From the NCBI GenBank assembly GCA_947652115.1, contig OX393563.1:486016-550015 (forward strand): 64,000 nt of DNA. Reading direction: 5' to 3'. Position numbers and translations under genes: made by a program. Shown here piece after piece: positions 1-12,040 of the stretch (the stretch's first letter is position 1; the number at the start of each line of letters is the position of its first letter). This DNA is from Blastomussa wellsi. Taxonomy: Eukaryota; Cnidaria; Anthozoa; Scleractinia; Plerogyridae. The notes below the pieces were generated by a model. It was not told where the DNA came from. It saw nothing but the letters and a program-made list of their open reading frames with translations, and ran no database searches.

Positions 1-1227
1 GCCAACGTAACTAAATTACTCTCTGAGGCCAAGTCTAATTTCTCAGATGATGAACACGAGGTATGAGCATTTATATGAATTTGTATATTGACTGTGTATT
101 GTCATAACGTTTGAATGTGGGTTAGAGGTAGTGCAATTCGTTACATCCTGTACTTAAGGTCATTCCCCTGTAGCATTGCGCATCCTTACTGCGCACGATT
201 TATTGCGTCATCAGCGCGCGCACCTAAAGAAAACTGCGGCGTTTTATTTACGGCTTTGCTCGTGAAGGAGATAAATCGTCGTTTTCTCGTAAACGAGTAT
301 GGTGACCTATATTTTTTTACCCTTTTTCTGAGACTAGCAATCACTTTCTTCCTATAACAGGAATATAAACAAATTCCCATTGCAGAAATATAAATAATCG
401 AAGGAAACGTGAACTTATTGAACAGATATTGTGGCTTCGAGATCACTGCATACTAGTAACAAGTTGAATCAAGGTCGACTGGAAATGCGTCCTTCATAAT
501 GAAACATATATTAAATTGTTCCTTGAAGGCGATACAGTATATCTATAGTTTTTCCCTTGTTTTGCTTTCTCCCTATTTTTTTCTTCTCCCATAAGACGTG
601 GCATGAGCTAGTCAAATGAAAACATTTCTGAAGCTGATATTTTAACGAATTATGGGGTATTTTCAAGGTGCTCCTGCTTCTAAACGAATATGGGAACCCC
701 TCTTTTTCATTACAAAATTTAAATTCCCTTACGATGAACAACAAATGAGCAAAGTTTGAACGAAAATCTATTGTCAGTTCTATTTCAGGGGAATGACTTT
801 AATTCGTGTATCCATCTTGTAATAATAATAAATAAATCTAACCCTAACCAGCAGGCCACGATCGCTTTTATGGGTGCGACATGGATACCTACACATAACC
901 GTTTACCTACCTCTCGGAACGAGAAATGTCATTGGTTCTGAAAACAATAGATAACTCGTCACAACAGACCTACAGAGGGCCAATGAAAATGATGGTTCCA
1001 GAGAGGTGGGGCTACCCGTTTCACTCTGGCGAACCGTGACATTTCGGTGTTGTGTTACTCAGCAACATAAACCTAAGAATAGAAGCGTGACATTGTGGTG
1101 TTGTGTTACTCAATAGGACTTACTGACGGCAGCAGCAGGTGCTTTAGCCATGTTAGGAGGAGGTCAGAGGGGTGGAAGAAGGAACAGCTCAGCCCGGTCT
1201 AGACCCAGAAGTGCGGCCAGAAAATGA
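1..1227 (+). CDS. 3' end of an unidentified gene (two terminal exons)
   Basis: Two exons can be read. Exon a is 1-60 (open from the window edge, ending in DDEHE before donor GTATGA). Exon b is 1117-1227 (after acceptor ACTCAATAG, ending AARK and TGA). Both are phase 0 and join without a stop. The readable tail is about 57 residues. It starts acidic/polar (ANVTKLLSEAK...) and ends with a small-residue stretch (LLTAAAGALAMLGGG) followed by an Arg/Ser-rich basic tail (RSRPRSAARK). An AATAAA lies 42 bases after the stop, which supports this as the true 3' end. I do not recognise the family from so short a piece. The intron is about 1.06 kb. The main alternative is that exon a is chance coding; exon b is better supported because it has acceptor, stop and polyA signal in order. 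Confidence 0.5.
1027..1112 (+). repeat. Short direct repeat overlapping a splice acceptor
   Basis: A 26-27 base motif (core GGTGTTGTGTTACTCA) occurs at about 1027-1052 and again at about 1086-1112. The second copy runs into the acceptor of the last exon of the left-edge gene. The first copy ends in ACTCAGC, which also contains an AG. Confidence 0.6.
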
Positions 1228-1268
1228 GACTTCTGCTGCAGGCAACACAATATCTGATACATAACAAC

Positions 1269-1274
1269 AATAAA
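1269..1274 (+). terminator. AATAAA polyadenylation signal
   Basis: Canonical hexamer 42 bases downstream of the TGA at 1225-1227, in the right place to end the left-edge gene. Cleavage site not determined. Confidence 0.5.
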
Positions 1275-4059
1275 TTAAGATGAAACTTTAAGAACTTGGT
1301 CTCTAATGGGAAAACGAGAGACGAGGTTCAAGTTATCTTGGGTGTCACATAACCCTTCTCGACTTGTCACGGATAAATATCGTGTGACGACCCACATATT
1401 TCTGTAGCATAACTTTACTTGCCGTTAGTTTTATTCTGGGACGAGGCCTTTGCTGCTTTTTACTTTGTAGTTTTGTTAATGCATACGCATCAAGCAATTC
1501 CCAATATAATAAAAAATTAGAATGATTAGCATAGTAACTGCTTATAATTATTACAAGTCCATGTATATAGTAGGAGCATTTATTTAGTATCGCTCGTACG
1601 TAATGGATGTGGCGTACGATAAGGTGTAACTAATCAGTGAAGACAAAAAGTCGTACAGCTTTTACCATTCAGTTTGTATTTTAACACAACAGCTGGCACT
1701 GCAATGTGATTTGAAATCGGTATCAAGGCATGATTATGTACAGTTAGTATAACGATATATTTTAAAATACAGTCCGCAAATTATGATACATCGCTCGCTA
1801 CTTTCTAAGAAAATAGTTCAATCTTAAGGAAGTAATTGTTTGTTTATAACTTCGTGCACAATACATTTCATACGTAGTTGCGCGAGTGGTCAATCGATCA
1901 ATCAGTTTTTATTTAAAACACGAAATCTTATCATAAAAATGATCTTCCTAGGAGTCGTGTAAAATTACATTTAACAAATTTAACAAGCGATTTTTATTTC
2001 ACATCTATTTAGGGCCAGTTATTCTTGTACTGCCAGACAAAATATTTTTCTAACCACGCCGGTCTATAGAGACATGTCAGTAAAGGATTATGCATTATTT
2101 TTTGATGTAGTATAATTAATTTGTAAAGTAGCTCAAATAAAACAAATTGAAACGCTTCTTCTACGTTTCTTCGTTGTTGCTGTAAGTTGTACATTGAGTA
2201 AAAGTGGATTTGTTTTTTAATAATTCAACAGATTTCACATGCCTGAATTCTGATGTGACGCTGATGAAACTATATAATTGCGTTTTGAAGGCTTAAATAA
2301 AACGCCCTTCAGTGGCTGTCTTGGTATTATTATAAACCCTAATATTTTGTTTCTGAAATCTTTGTGTGTATGCAGTTAGCCATTTCTTGTTGATTTACAC
2401 TTGACCCTAGCCTGCATTTCTAAAATCAGAGCTTTTCAGACTCTTCACACAGTCAATGTGTGGTTCTCTAAACTTTGCTTGCTCTCGTTTTAAATGAGAA
2501 TCCGAAGGAGGGCGGTCACTTCGCGTGAGAGAAGAGGACTACACAAACAAGTCGTCACAATCATGTGTCCGTATTTGGTGACTCTCGAGGTTTTACGTAA
2601 TCTGGATAGCTGCATAAATAACGGCTTCAAATTCCTTGTAATGAAGTCCAAAACCAAAAATGGAAAATAGCGAAGGGCTCATCTTGTCAAAACACTTGTA
2701 TTACACACTACACAACACATATACAAATAATTGTTCCAAGAACAACTTCGTCAACCTCGTTCCCAGGGAATCTGGGAATGAGGTTGCAACTTCGTATCAT
2801 AGTATCTGTTGGTACTACATGTAACTTTTCGCGGAATGAGCATTTGATGACAGGTTTTAATCAACTCAATGTGATCACAGGACCACCTTCATTTTTTCAG
2901 ACTTCCCGTATTTGAGACCCGTCAATTCACAAAAACATGCATCCCACTCCTTGAATGACCTGTGCCACATAATCCATTGGCAATTGCGTTGCAATTTTAG
3001 CCGTTTTGGCCACATCAGGAAAGAGGAGTACTTCAAAATTCATAAAGAAAACCGCCCTGAACAGTAATTTTAGACATGGAAAGAATGAACAAAAGAATCT
3101 TGCATTAGGAACGCAAGGAATCTTACACAGGAATGTGTTGAGCACCCACATGACCTCGTGTCACGTGACTTTAGACATGTGGACACGAGGCAAAAATGGC
3201 AGTCACGTGACCGTTCGAGCTTCTTTACATCCTTCCGTACAGACTCGGGGGGAGAGGGAAGGGATGCTCCAGAAAGCCTTGGTTAACGGAAAGGTTAACG
3301 GAAAGGTTAACGTCAGCTAACATCATTTGATGATCAATTGACAGCTGTCAAAAAGCACACGACTATCGCGGGTTCAGGTATTGACCGCTGATATGTTAAC
3401 TTGGAAAATGCTGACGAACTGTCCAGGAACTAAATTACTATGAACGACGTTAAAGTAAGGAAAAAGAAAGAAAACTTTGCTGCCATGCGCTCACGGAAAG
3501 TGAAAGAAGCCTGAACAAATTTAGGGTTTCAACAGGATTCCTCCGCGATGCCGGTGCGATGCTCTACGACGTAAATGTATTGATATAAAGGATAGGAGAT
3601 AACTCATATGTGAACTGCGGAGAGATGATCTTCTCAGCGAAATTCCAATTTAAGCAAGCCTGAAAAAACTTCAGGGCTTCTCTCACTTCTAAAATTATTG
3701 AGTTACATTTAAATACATTATTTCACAAATTACATCCAAGTTAAACTTGGGTGTGGTTGTGTATATTATTTTAATTCTCAGTCACACTTGTTTGAAAGGA
3801 AATGGACTGGTCCTTGGTACATGTCGGGAGGACGTAAGACAGGTGGCTCGCCCCCAGGCAAAACGAGTGACCATTCCCGAAGGATCCGAGGCCCTGGACC
3901 AACGGTTCGCCTCTTTTTAAATGTACAGAAACTGATTAAATAAATGAAGACATACACGAAATTGCCGTAAATGAAGGTGATGGTGAATTTTCAGCTCGGT
4001 AAATTTAATGTGAAAGATTAATTTATCAACATGACACGAGCATCGGACAAAGAAAAATT
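1275..4059. other. Intergenic stretch, no gene recognised
   Basis: No exon chain or family-level similarity seen on either strand. It holds one short hairpin at 2752-2786 (15-base arms, one mismatch, 5-base loop). A short open frame near 3820-3960 (starts MSGGRKTGG) has no supporting context. The open frame at 3006-3320 has no recognisable domain and no flanking splice logic that I trust. Confidence 0.5.
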
Positions 4060-4247
4060 CTGAGTCCCCGAAAAGAATCGAACCCATGACCTCCCGAACA
4101 CCGGGCGGGCGCTCTATCCACTGAGCTTCGAGAACTCATGGAGAGCGAGGTCATTTTACTGAGTTCTTATGTGACATGACCTGGCTCTCCATGAGTTCTC
4201 GTAGCTCAGTGGATAGAGCGCCCGCCCGGTGTTCGGGAGGTCATGGG
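4060..4247. mobile_element. Inverted pair of tRNA-derived SINE heads
   Basis: The arm at about 4060-4153 is the reverse complement of the arm at about 4178-4247. The plus-strand arm reads as a tRNA-like head: GTAGCTCAGTGGATAGAGC (A box) followed by GTTCGGGAGGTCATGGG. The B box (GGTTCGATTC) is retained only in the minus-strand arm (4070-4085), because the right arm is cut off at CATGGGG. A functional tRNA would need a complete cloverleaf, which neither arm has, so I call these SINE relics, not tRNA genes. Confidence 0.7.
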
Positions 4248-4680
4248 GGGTGTCTACAAAACGAAGACCGAAGATCGAAGACCGAAGACCAAAGACCGAA
4301 GACCAAAAAACGAAGATCTTAATTTTTTATACCAACTGATGCGAAATCAACGAGGTCTTCGTTTTGTAGAAAAGACCGCCTGAATCTATAAAGCGAAGAC
4401 CCTCGCTTAAACGCTTTGTCAGACGCCAACTCATGCAAAATCAACGAAGTCTTCGTTTTGTAGAAAAGACCGCCTGAATCTATAAAGCGAAGACCTTCGC
4501 TTAAACGCTTTGTCAGACGCCTACTGATGCAAAATCAACGAGGTCTTCGTTTTGTAGAAAGGACCGCGTGAATCTATAAAGCGAAGACCCTCGCTTAAAG
4601 GCTTTTTCAGACGCCAACTGATGCGAAATTAACGGTCTTCGTTTTGTAGAAAGGACCGCGTAAAACGTCCAGACCTTCGC
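4248..4680 (+). repeat. 94-bp minisatellite with GAAGACC-rich leader
   Basis: The marker TGATGCRAAATYAACG recurs at about 4338, 4432, 4525 and 4619, giving a 93-94 bp unit in nearly four copies. Each unit carries CTTCGTTTTGTAGAAA and GAATCTATAAAGCGAAGACC. A leader at 4250-4316 repeats GAAGACCGAAGA and begins CTACAAAACGAAGACC, the reverse complement of a motif in every unit. The array starts where the right SINE arm breaks off. Confidence 0.8.
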
Positions 4681-5315
4681 TAAAGTGGCAAGCGAGAGAA
4701 CAAAAAAAAATAGGTTGTGCGTAAAAACGGTAAGCCGCGGACTGTAAGAGAAAAATGCTAAGACTGTATTTTTGCAAACAAGACGCGTTAAGAAGCTTGT
4801 GTGTCAAGGTTGTAACGTGAAAAGAAAGAAGATATCTGTGAAGACGAGAAAAAAAGAGATGTTACAACCAGCGCTACAAGGAACATCTTCAAGTTTGCTG
4901 CCTTGTGCGAGTTGCCAGATCTGCTGTATTTTAAACAAACAGCTCTTTTATGAAACGTTGTCGGATGGAAGCAATAAATTTACACGACAGAAAGGAAGCC
5001 TAGTCATTTAATACATTTTTGGCTGGAAAAGAAACGAACGAACTTCAGTTTACCCGTGTTGTCTTTCTTTTGCACAGGATAAGATAATTTCTGTTTCTGT
5101 TTTTGTCGTCATTGTAAGACGGAGAAGGTAAAAAAAATAAGATTCACAACAATCTGAATAAGCCTACTGACGAGTTACAACAAAAAATAAAGACAAGCCA
5201 CATCTAATACGCCAGTGTTTGATCATTCTCTTCAAAACCAGTGGTGGCTTTTCGGGAACTTTATGGAAAGCTAAAAGAGTTTATAGCAGGTTCTCCTTAT
5301 GTTTGGTATAAAATG
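4681..5315. other. Intergenic stretch downstream of EMG1
   Basis: A 79-codon frame at 4772-5011 is Lys- and Cys-containing (CQGC, CASCQICC) but has no recognisable domain, no splice context and no neighbour support; I do not call it a gene. No other feature seen. Confidence 0.4.
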
Positions 5316-5321
5316 TTTATT
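5316..5321 (-). terminator. AATAAA overlapping the EMG1 stop codon
   Basis: Reading the minus strand, the last codons are GTT CAA TAA followed by ACATT, so AATAAA is formed by the stop codon itself plus neighbours. No other AATAAA was seen for about 300 bases further downstream; an ATTAAA occurs near 5010. If the overlapping hexamer is used, the 3' UTR would be only about 10-30 bases. Confidence 0.4.
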
Positions 5322-8300
5322 GAACTCCCCATGCCTCCTCAAACGCGGTACAGATTTTGGCGCATGTTAGAGCTCCTGACAGCGGGTACTGACTGATCGC
5401 CACAGTTTCTTCTACATAAGACACATCAATCTGAACATGGAAACAACTACATTGGTTAGTTGGCTTAGCTTTTACTTATTGCAAAGGAACTGACTGCTTG
5501 ACTACTATTCTCTTTGTCAGCCCCATTTCCAAGTAGTGGAGGGGTCAAGCAATGGATTAATCCTATCAGAGGAGGGGCCAGAGATTAAGGAAGGGTATTG
5601 CACAAGCTCAAAACAGAATCACTCCCAAAACATTCTATTGAAAACATAAAAATCTTTTTATCACGGGTGTAGTACCGTCCCTGGGACATTTCAATCCTGG
5701 AGTTCACCTTGAGCCCTACTACAGCAAATAACTAGCAGGGCATATGTACATGTTAAAACCCTGCAACTGTAAAGAACATTCACAGCACTGATTACTGTCT
5801 CTACATGTAATTATTGTTCTGCTTCAAACTAAACAATGATGTCATTTGTTTGTCAAGTACTCGAGACCTACTGTAACACACAACCTTACCGAGCCGTGAG
5901 CCATGGCTCCAACAACAAAGACAATGGGCTCATCTTTTGGAATAATATCTTTTAAGTTTGTAAGTTTTTCAGAATGGAATGACGTCCCTGAAAGATAGAA
6001 ATGTGTTGCAAACTGTTCAGTTTTCAACTTTGGAGTTCCTAGGAGTCACTGGTACATTGGAGCTCAGTGCCAGGGTAGAGAGTCCGACATCTGGTCTGCA
6101 TAAGGTCATTCAAACAATAATGGATTGAATCATGTTGGGAGCACTAGAGTTTTATTTCCCAGTAAGTTATGGCACTGATTGTGACTGATTAATTCCATTT
6201 TCATATCTGCAAAGACATGAAACAACTTGGACAAAACGTCAACATAAAAACCTCTTTAGTCCTTTGTACTATGTGACACAAGGGAACCAGCTAGTCTGTT
6301 GAAGATCTTAACTGGACTATGAAGTTCACTTTACTCTAGGATTGTATATGGGTATGTGCGCATGTCCAGTGTCATATGCAAGACACACAAACAGCTGAAT
6401 ACAGACAAGGACTAAAAACCATGTGCACTTACCAGCAATCCAGCAAAACATAGCCAATTACAAGATTGCATTTAGCATCCATATGGAAATTTTGTTATGT
6501 GAAAAATCGTTTGGATAAAAATGAGTTTGATTTACATGATAATGAACATGTGAGAAGTAACAAGAGTACCTACTTATTTTTTATGAAAAGTTTTGTACCA
6601 GGGCTTCTTTACTTTTGGTATTTAATCAAGTACAATTACATGTATAAGAATTCTGATAAGATTTACTACCAAAGGCAATTGATTTGAAATTTAAAAATGT
6701 CAACTGGTTTGACAATAATGTGTGGAGATCAGCTTATCGGTATCAGGTCTTCAAGAATTAGCAAATGATTAAGTCAATCAGTAAATCAGTCAGTTAGTCG
6801 GTTGGTCAATCAAACAATCATCATTTGGTCAGTCAAATAGAGAAAAATGATCTTTCATTGTTACTGTAGTATTAGTGTTAATTCAGTAATATCATGGGTG
6901 ACAAATTGCTCCTCAAGTTTGGCTCAATTTTGTAATTTCACATGTGAAATTATAACTGCCATGGCAACATTTGACGCAAAATTTCTTTATACAATAAACA
7001 AGTAAAAAACCCACGATTCTGAGCGTAATTAGTCACCTATGATATTAAAAGATAATCAAATCGTATACTTGTGAAATTAGGAAATAATTTCACCTTCCCA
7101 AATTCACGTGTTTTGTCAATATTCATATACATGTAATTTCCCATGCCTTTTAGAAATTTGACAAAACTCGAGTGAAATTATTTCCTAATTTCACTCGTCA
7201 CCATTTGATTACCCATACTAACGTACCAATTTTCCGGCAACCCGCTGGTAAATGATCAGTCACAGGATTCTTAATAACCTGAAAATGGAACACCACAATT
7301 CTTTGATTAACAACCTGACAGAGTTCTGTTGTCATATCAGTCCATCACCCAGGTTAAAATCTGCCCTGATTGCTTAAAGAGCACCTACTGTAGAATACAT
7401 AAATATTTATCCACTCCAAATCAAATATTTAAGTTTTGTTAATTAAATATTTATTAATAGTAAACAATTATACTAAATAAATTTAATGTTTAGTTGTTAA
7501 GGTTACCGCGGACCTTTCTGGGTGATTTTTTTGCCAAAATTATTTTTGGCCAATTGAAGCACCTCTAGTTTAGCCTAATTTTTCTAAAAAAAATTTCAAA
7601 ATCTCAAAACCCATGCAAGTTATTCAAGAGTGTTTTCAATGAAATTCTGTTGTTTTTCACGTGACCAGGCACCAACCAATAGCGTAGCTCCATCTTTCTG
7701 TATGAAAACCATACACGACCCACAATTCCTGGAGTCGCTCCAATGAAGGCTAATGCTCAAAACGTCAGCTCTCGAATCTCTTTACAGTGGCCAATTCACA
7801 TTATCAACCCAGTTGATAAAACCAAATTATATTGTTATACTTCCCACTGATGCAGCACCACAGTTTCTTTAGAATCTTACCCCTTCTATTCATTTGTTAT
7901 ACAGTAAGTCAATTGCAGGTGTAGTATGTGTCAACCATAATGATTTCCGTGACATTTTTCGCGGGAATATCATGCAGGGCTCAACATAATTTGCAGCCGA
8001 AACTTGACAAAAACCTCTTTAGTTTTGCACTGTGTGAGACAAGGGAACCAGCCAGTCTGTTAAGGATCTTGACTGGACTATGATGTTCACTTTACTCTAG
8101 GATTGTATATGGGTATGTGCGCGTCCAATGTCACACGCAAGACACATGGACATCTGAACACAGGCAAGGACTAAAACCTTGTGCACTTACCAGCAATCCA
8201 GCCAAACACCACTAATTATTTTTGGCAATGTAATAAACAATGCGAGTTTTGAGGGCAATACATCATCACAGGGTCCAAAATTAACTTTTTTATGCAGGCG

Positions 8301-10792
8301 CCAAGTGGCGACTGGACATTTTTTTTCAGTCGCCAAATGAAAAAATCTGAAGAGTGACCAGTAGTACAAAGCCTTCAAGAAGCCACGCACAAACAAGTGG
8401 CCATATTGCTCATTCCAGACGAAACCGCTGAAAATATGGCGGCCGCTAAATGTCAATCGAAGTGAGTGGTTTACAACGGTTGTTGAAGGTCATCTAACAG
8501 GAATCTTACCTTTACTTTTAATCTTAATTACTTTCTGTGGAGATTAAAAACTTTGACAAGACGAGGGTTAAGTTTCTTGCTGAAATCAAACAAGAACGTT
8601 TTTGATTTAATTCCTTGGGCGCTCTTTCAAAACATCAACACAATGCTAAAAGTTAGTAACCTGTTGGCGACTAGCTGTGAAATTCTGGTCGCCAACCCTC
8701 TATTTTCAGTCGCATTGGCTACCAGCTGGTCGCAATTTCAAACCCTGCATCATCATCATTATCACTACTTACCTTAAGCAACTTTTGAGGACCATCAGCA
8801 GCATGAATACTAAGTTTGTGCAGCAACTGAACTTTAAATTAAAAGAAATGAATAATTTACTGTGTGACCAAGAAAACCTTGAACACCTGACATATTTCAG
8901 GGATGTTGATACATGTGTAGTGACCAATCACAACTATGTTCAGGAAATGCGCACAAACCTCAAAACCACAAACTAATTGCTGTTGCTGTTTGCGGTTTGG
9001 TTTTCTCGCCCCTGATGGACTTTTTCCTTGTAACACAATAACATTCCATAAATGAAATGAGCAGCATTGGCAAATATACAAAATGTACATGATTCACTAC
9101 CCCGGGGGTCTGGCACCAAGTTCAAAATGATGTCATGATTTCAGTAACCCATGAATATCTTGTTCTTGTTATTTTATGCTATTCTCCTGTAATTTTCCTC
9201 TTAAATTTGGCTTTCTTAGTGATAACGTCTGTGACTTTGTGATCATGTTTGTGGTGACCATTAACATCCGTGGACAAAATCTTACACTTAGCGGTTTTCT
9301 AGTGCAAATGGAATGAAAAGGGGTGGATAGTTATACATTACATAAGGTTAATTTAACAAGTGATTTCCAAATATTTTGTCTCTTTATGGTTGAGGAAATC
9401 TCTGCATTGTGTCTTATTTATATCGTTTTCAAACCTGTTTGATCGATCGATCGTTTATCTACACCAGTCATCTTTACAAGAGAAAGTGGCCTAATATTGA
9501 GAACATTTGCACAATTTCAAATTTTCCAGGGGGTCTAGGGGTATGCAAAATACTTTTGGAAATTCCGGAGGAGTGGGGGTTTTGTTTTCTCTATAACAAT
9601 GGAAATTCCAGTCCAGTCCCTCCGTGGTGGGGACATGGATATTTTCTGGAAACACACATTTACCAAAATGCCACAAAATTATTTTCAGTTGTCAGTGAAT
9701 TTGTTAACACATTGTACCTACCCATCAGGCCACAAAATCTATCAAATGTTCTTGGAATTCTAGTGTGAGGGTTTATCTCTATTAGAACATTCCTTTCAGT
9801 GTGAACGTACACTTGCAAAAGTCCTGCCTTATTCAGTGGGCTGTCCAGTAACATCAGTAAACTCTACCAAGGGTGAACGGAAACAGTTAATCAAGATCTT
9901 GCACAATCTCTAAATCACATAATCTGGCATGGGCTGTAAATGACGTCTGTAATTACAACAGCACATCTTAAATTATTTAAACTTCATCACATAAGAGATT
10001 ATGTCCAGACAATTTCTTAATGCCTTCCAATGTAAAAACCCAATGTCTTGTGCTTATAGCGCATTATAAAGCAGTACAGTACTGTAATACATGTATGACA
10101 TCCAACCTTACTTCTGTTTTTCTGATCAAAAAGGTGATTTAGTCGGACAAGTCCAATCAGGAGGGAAAATTAACGTGCAGCCGAATGCAGCCTTGTGTTT
10201 AATGTAGTGTGTGATTGGTGTAAAACGTTGGAAACTGGCGAAATCTAATTCAAAATAATTTTAGCTAAAATAATCGCATGGCTTTGTATAAACAAAACTC
10301 AGCTACTATCATGGCGTGTCACTATTGTGACTTGATCTTGTTCGAGCTATGTGTCTGAAGATAAAAAGCACATAATGAGCTCGTAACTGATCTCTTACCT
10401 GGTGAGCTATGTCTGGTCTAGCCGTAGCTGGATCTTTTTTGTTTTTCCTCATTATTGTTTTGTGTTTGTCACAGTTAAGTAACTCAAAACTCTTTCCATT
10501 CTAAACGTAAAAAGGATTCATTAGCAAAAGAGCACAGAAATAGAGTTTCGGAAGAAAGGAGAAGCTCTGAATCAACAGAATCAGCGAGCGTTCAGCAAGA
10601 AAATTATTGGTCATCCTGCTAAAATTTCAGTTTTATATCCTACCGGTATTAAATACAATATTCGTATAGTACCTTAACTGTCTCTAAAGAAGCTTTTTCT
10701 AGAATCACAATAAGTCGTTTTCCTGTGTTCTTTTCTTTTAACGTTTTGGGTATTTTTCGTGGTCTCTCAAACTCGTTGTCTTCGTCCGCCAT
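5317..10792 (-). CDS. EMG1: EMG1/NEP1: 18S rRNA pseudouridine N1-methyltransferase (seven exons)
   Basis: This SPOUT-class enzyme methylates a pseudouridine of 18S rRNA in the small-subunit processome in the nucleolus. Exons in transcript order: 10792-10673, 10500-10399, 9863-9722, 8831-8773, 7278-7227, 5987-5890, 5430-5317. Every phase matches and the total is 687 bases, 228 aa plus stop, close to the usual animal length (about 240). Landmarks: [13 protein letters not shown] start; [16 protein letters not shown] (25-40); [13 protein letters not shown] (44-56); RPDIAHQ (68-74); [18 protein letters not shown] (79-96); [14 protein letters not shown] (108-121); [12 protein letters not shown] (144-155); the SAM-binding knot region [15 protein letters not shown] (177-191) and [14 protein letters not shown] (203-216). 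The ATG was chosen because GKRLIV follows at the family-typical distance and it is the first Met of exon 1. Introns hold a solo PLE end and a duplicated intronic block. No key segment is missing. Confidence 0.97.
6221..6450. repeat. Duplicated EMG1 intronic block, copy 1
   Basis: About 210 bases here match 8003-8210 in another EMG1 intron, in the same orientation. Shared marks are GGTATGTGCGC, TTCACTTTACTCTAGGATTG and TGCACTTACCAGCAATCCAG. On the minus strand the block starts GGATTGCTG followed by GTAAGTGC, a donor-like site. Confidence 0.85.
7071..7194. mobile_element. Palindromic MITE-like element in EMG1 intron 5
   Basis: Terminal arms GTGAAATTAGGAAATAATTT (7071) and their reverse complement (7172-7194) are almost perfect over 23 bases; a second inner pair (GTGTTTTGTCAA / TTGACAAAACTC) continues the stem. 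Internal 50 bases are unpaired. Confidence 0.65.
7652..7889 (+). mobile_element. Solo 3' end of a Penelope-like element
   Basis: Matches 13258-13495 downstream of a GIY-YIG frame: shared ACCAGGCACC, AGCTCCATCTTTCTG, the decayed hammerhead-like segment at about 7736-7770, TTATCAACCCAGTTGATAAA and the terminal CCCCTTCTAT. It lacks any coding part and is inserted in an EMG1 intron. Confidence 0.75.
8003..8210. repeat. Duplicated EMG1 intronic block, copy 2
   Basis: Second copy of the block at 6221-6450, with scattered substitutions and small indels. The donor-like GGATTGCTG/GTAAGTGC (minus strand) is kept in both copies. Confidence 0.85.
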
Positions 10793-11689
10793 GATTCACG
10801 TGTTAAATCGACGAGAAGGCTTGGTTGCTTGGTTGCACGATCAACCTCGTGCCCAGGGCGATCCGCGTGGTGCTCACGACGAATGGTACAATGTGTTCGA
10901 GGTCGGGCATGAGATCCACTTCTTGTTACAAATGTGCCTTTCTTGTCACAAACCTCTGGAACTGCTGATAGTTTACAAACATTTGGAAGTGATGACCGGT
11001 CAGCAGTGTACAAGTTTCCCCGGAGTTCTGTCAACTGCTTTCTTCATTATCAATATTTCAGCTAACACGCTTTCAACTGAGCGTAGTTGCAAGGGCTGAT
11101 TTTGTTAGCTCACGCACTAAGCTTGCTAATAATAGACGTGAGAACCGCGAATGACAATGCCGCTAGTTTACGTAGGATCTGCAAGAGACCTAATGCGAGA
11201 CAACAACCCGACAGAAACCGATAAAGCAGGGCTGCAACCGTGGACAGCTGTTTCGTTCTTGTTAGAACTCGTCAGCTCGGTATAGCTGGTTACAAACTGA
11301 CAAAGTTCAGTCAAGTTCTTTCCGTTCAGTTCTTTATTTATTTATGTTTTTTCTAATAGGTACAAATTGGACATGCCCACAGATAGCATATGCTAATCTA
11401 GGTGGGTCATGTCGTAACTAAAGAGAGTAGGTAGACACGTTTACAGGAAATCAAGAAGATAAATGTACGAGTGTATAAATTAAGTTTAATAAAATTTAAG
11501 TTTGATAGTTAATTAGTACCATCTGGAATAATAAAATTAAGACTACACTATATTATTCTAAAGATATAATATAATTTTAAGAAAGCCTGACCTTTTGTAT
11601 GATGTTTCGTATATCAAGGTCAGAGTCTTCGTAAGTCAAACACCACTTGCACTGCTTACAATGTTACTTATGTCAATTACACTACTTAT
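10793..11689. other. Upstream region of EMG1
   Basis: No gene seen. The plus-strand frame at 10725-11099 overlaps EMG1 exon 1 antisense and is not coding by any domain evidence. The EMG1 promoter should lie at its left side, but no TATA box or other named element could be fixed. Confidence 0.4.
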
Positions 11690-11895
11690 CAATAAAGGGC
11701 AAAATTACTGAGCGCTGATTGGTTGAGAGAGAGGGCATTTTTTCTTAATCGAGGGCATTTTTAGTAATCAAGAGAGGGCATGATTACCTGTTAATGATTG
11801 GCTAATCCGTTAATTGCCGTAGCGCTAAACAGGCTTCCCAGATAAAAATAGACTGCGCGCGTGATTTTCCTTCGCATAAATTTTGCCCTTTATTG
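11690..11895. mobile_element. Short MITE-like element with AAAGGGCAAAA ends
   Basis: The ends CAATAAAGGGCAAAA (11690) and TTTTGCCCTTTATTG (11881-11895) are exact reverse complements over 15 bases. The interior repeats GAGGGCATTTTT / GAGAGGGCATG. Confidence 0.6.
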
Positions 11896-11913
11896 CCCCT
11901 TGTTTGCCCTTTA

Positions 11914-11942
11914 TTGCCCGAGTCGCTTCACGACTCGGGCAA
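11914..11942. repeat. Perfect 12-bp-stem hairpin
   Basis: TTGCCCGAGTCG - CTTCA - CGACTCGGGCAA. It lies just outside the preceding MITE and reuses its TTGCCC motif. Confidence 0.8.
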
Positions 11943-12040
11943 TTTTGGAAAATTTTGAAAACTCTCGTGCAATTAATCCTTAATAGTACTTGGCCTCATG
12001 TGATTACCTTTACTAATAAAGTACAGAACTACATTTACAT

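Noticed and set aside
4178..4247. tRNA gene
   Set aside because: Good A-box-like head, but the copy lacks the B box and the 3' half; its inverted partner shows that it is a SINE head.
4772..5011. 79-codon Lys/Cys-containing frame as a gene
   Set aside because: No domain, start context, splice sites or paralogue support.
10725..11099. 124-codon plus frame overlapping EMG1 exon 1
   Set aside because: Antisense shadow of EMG1 exon 1 plus upstream sequence; no domain.
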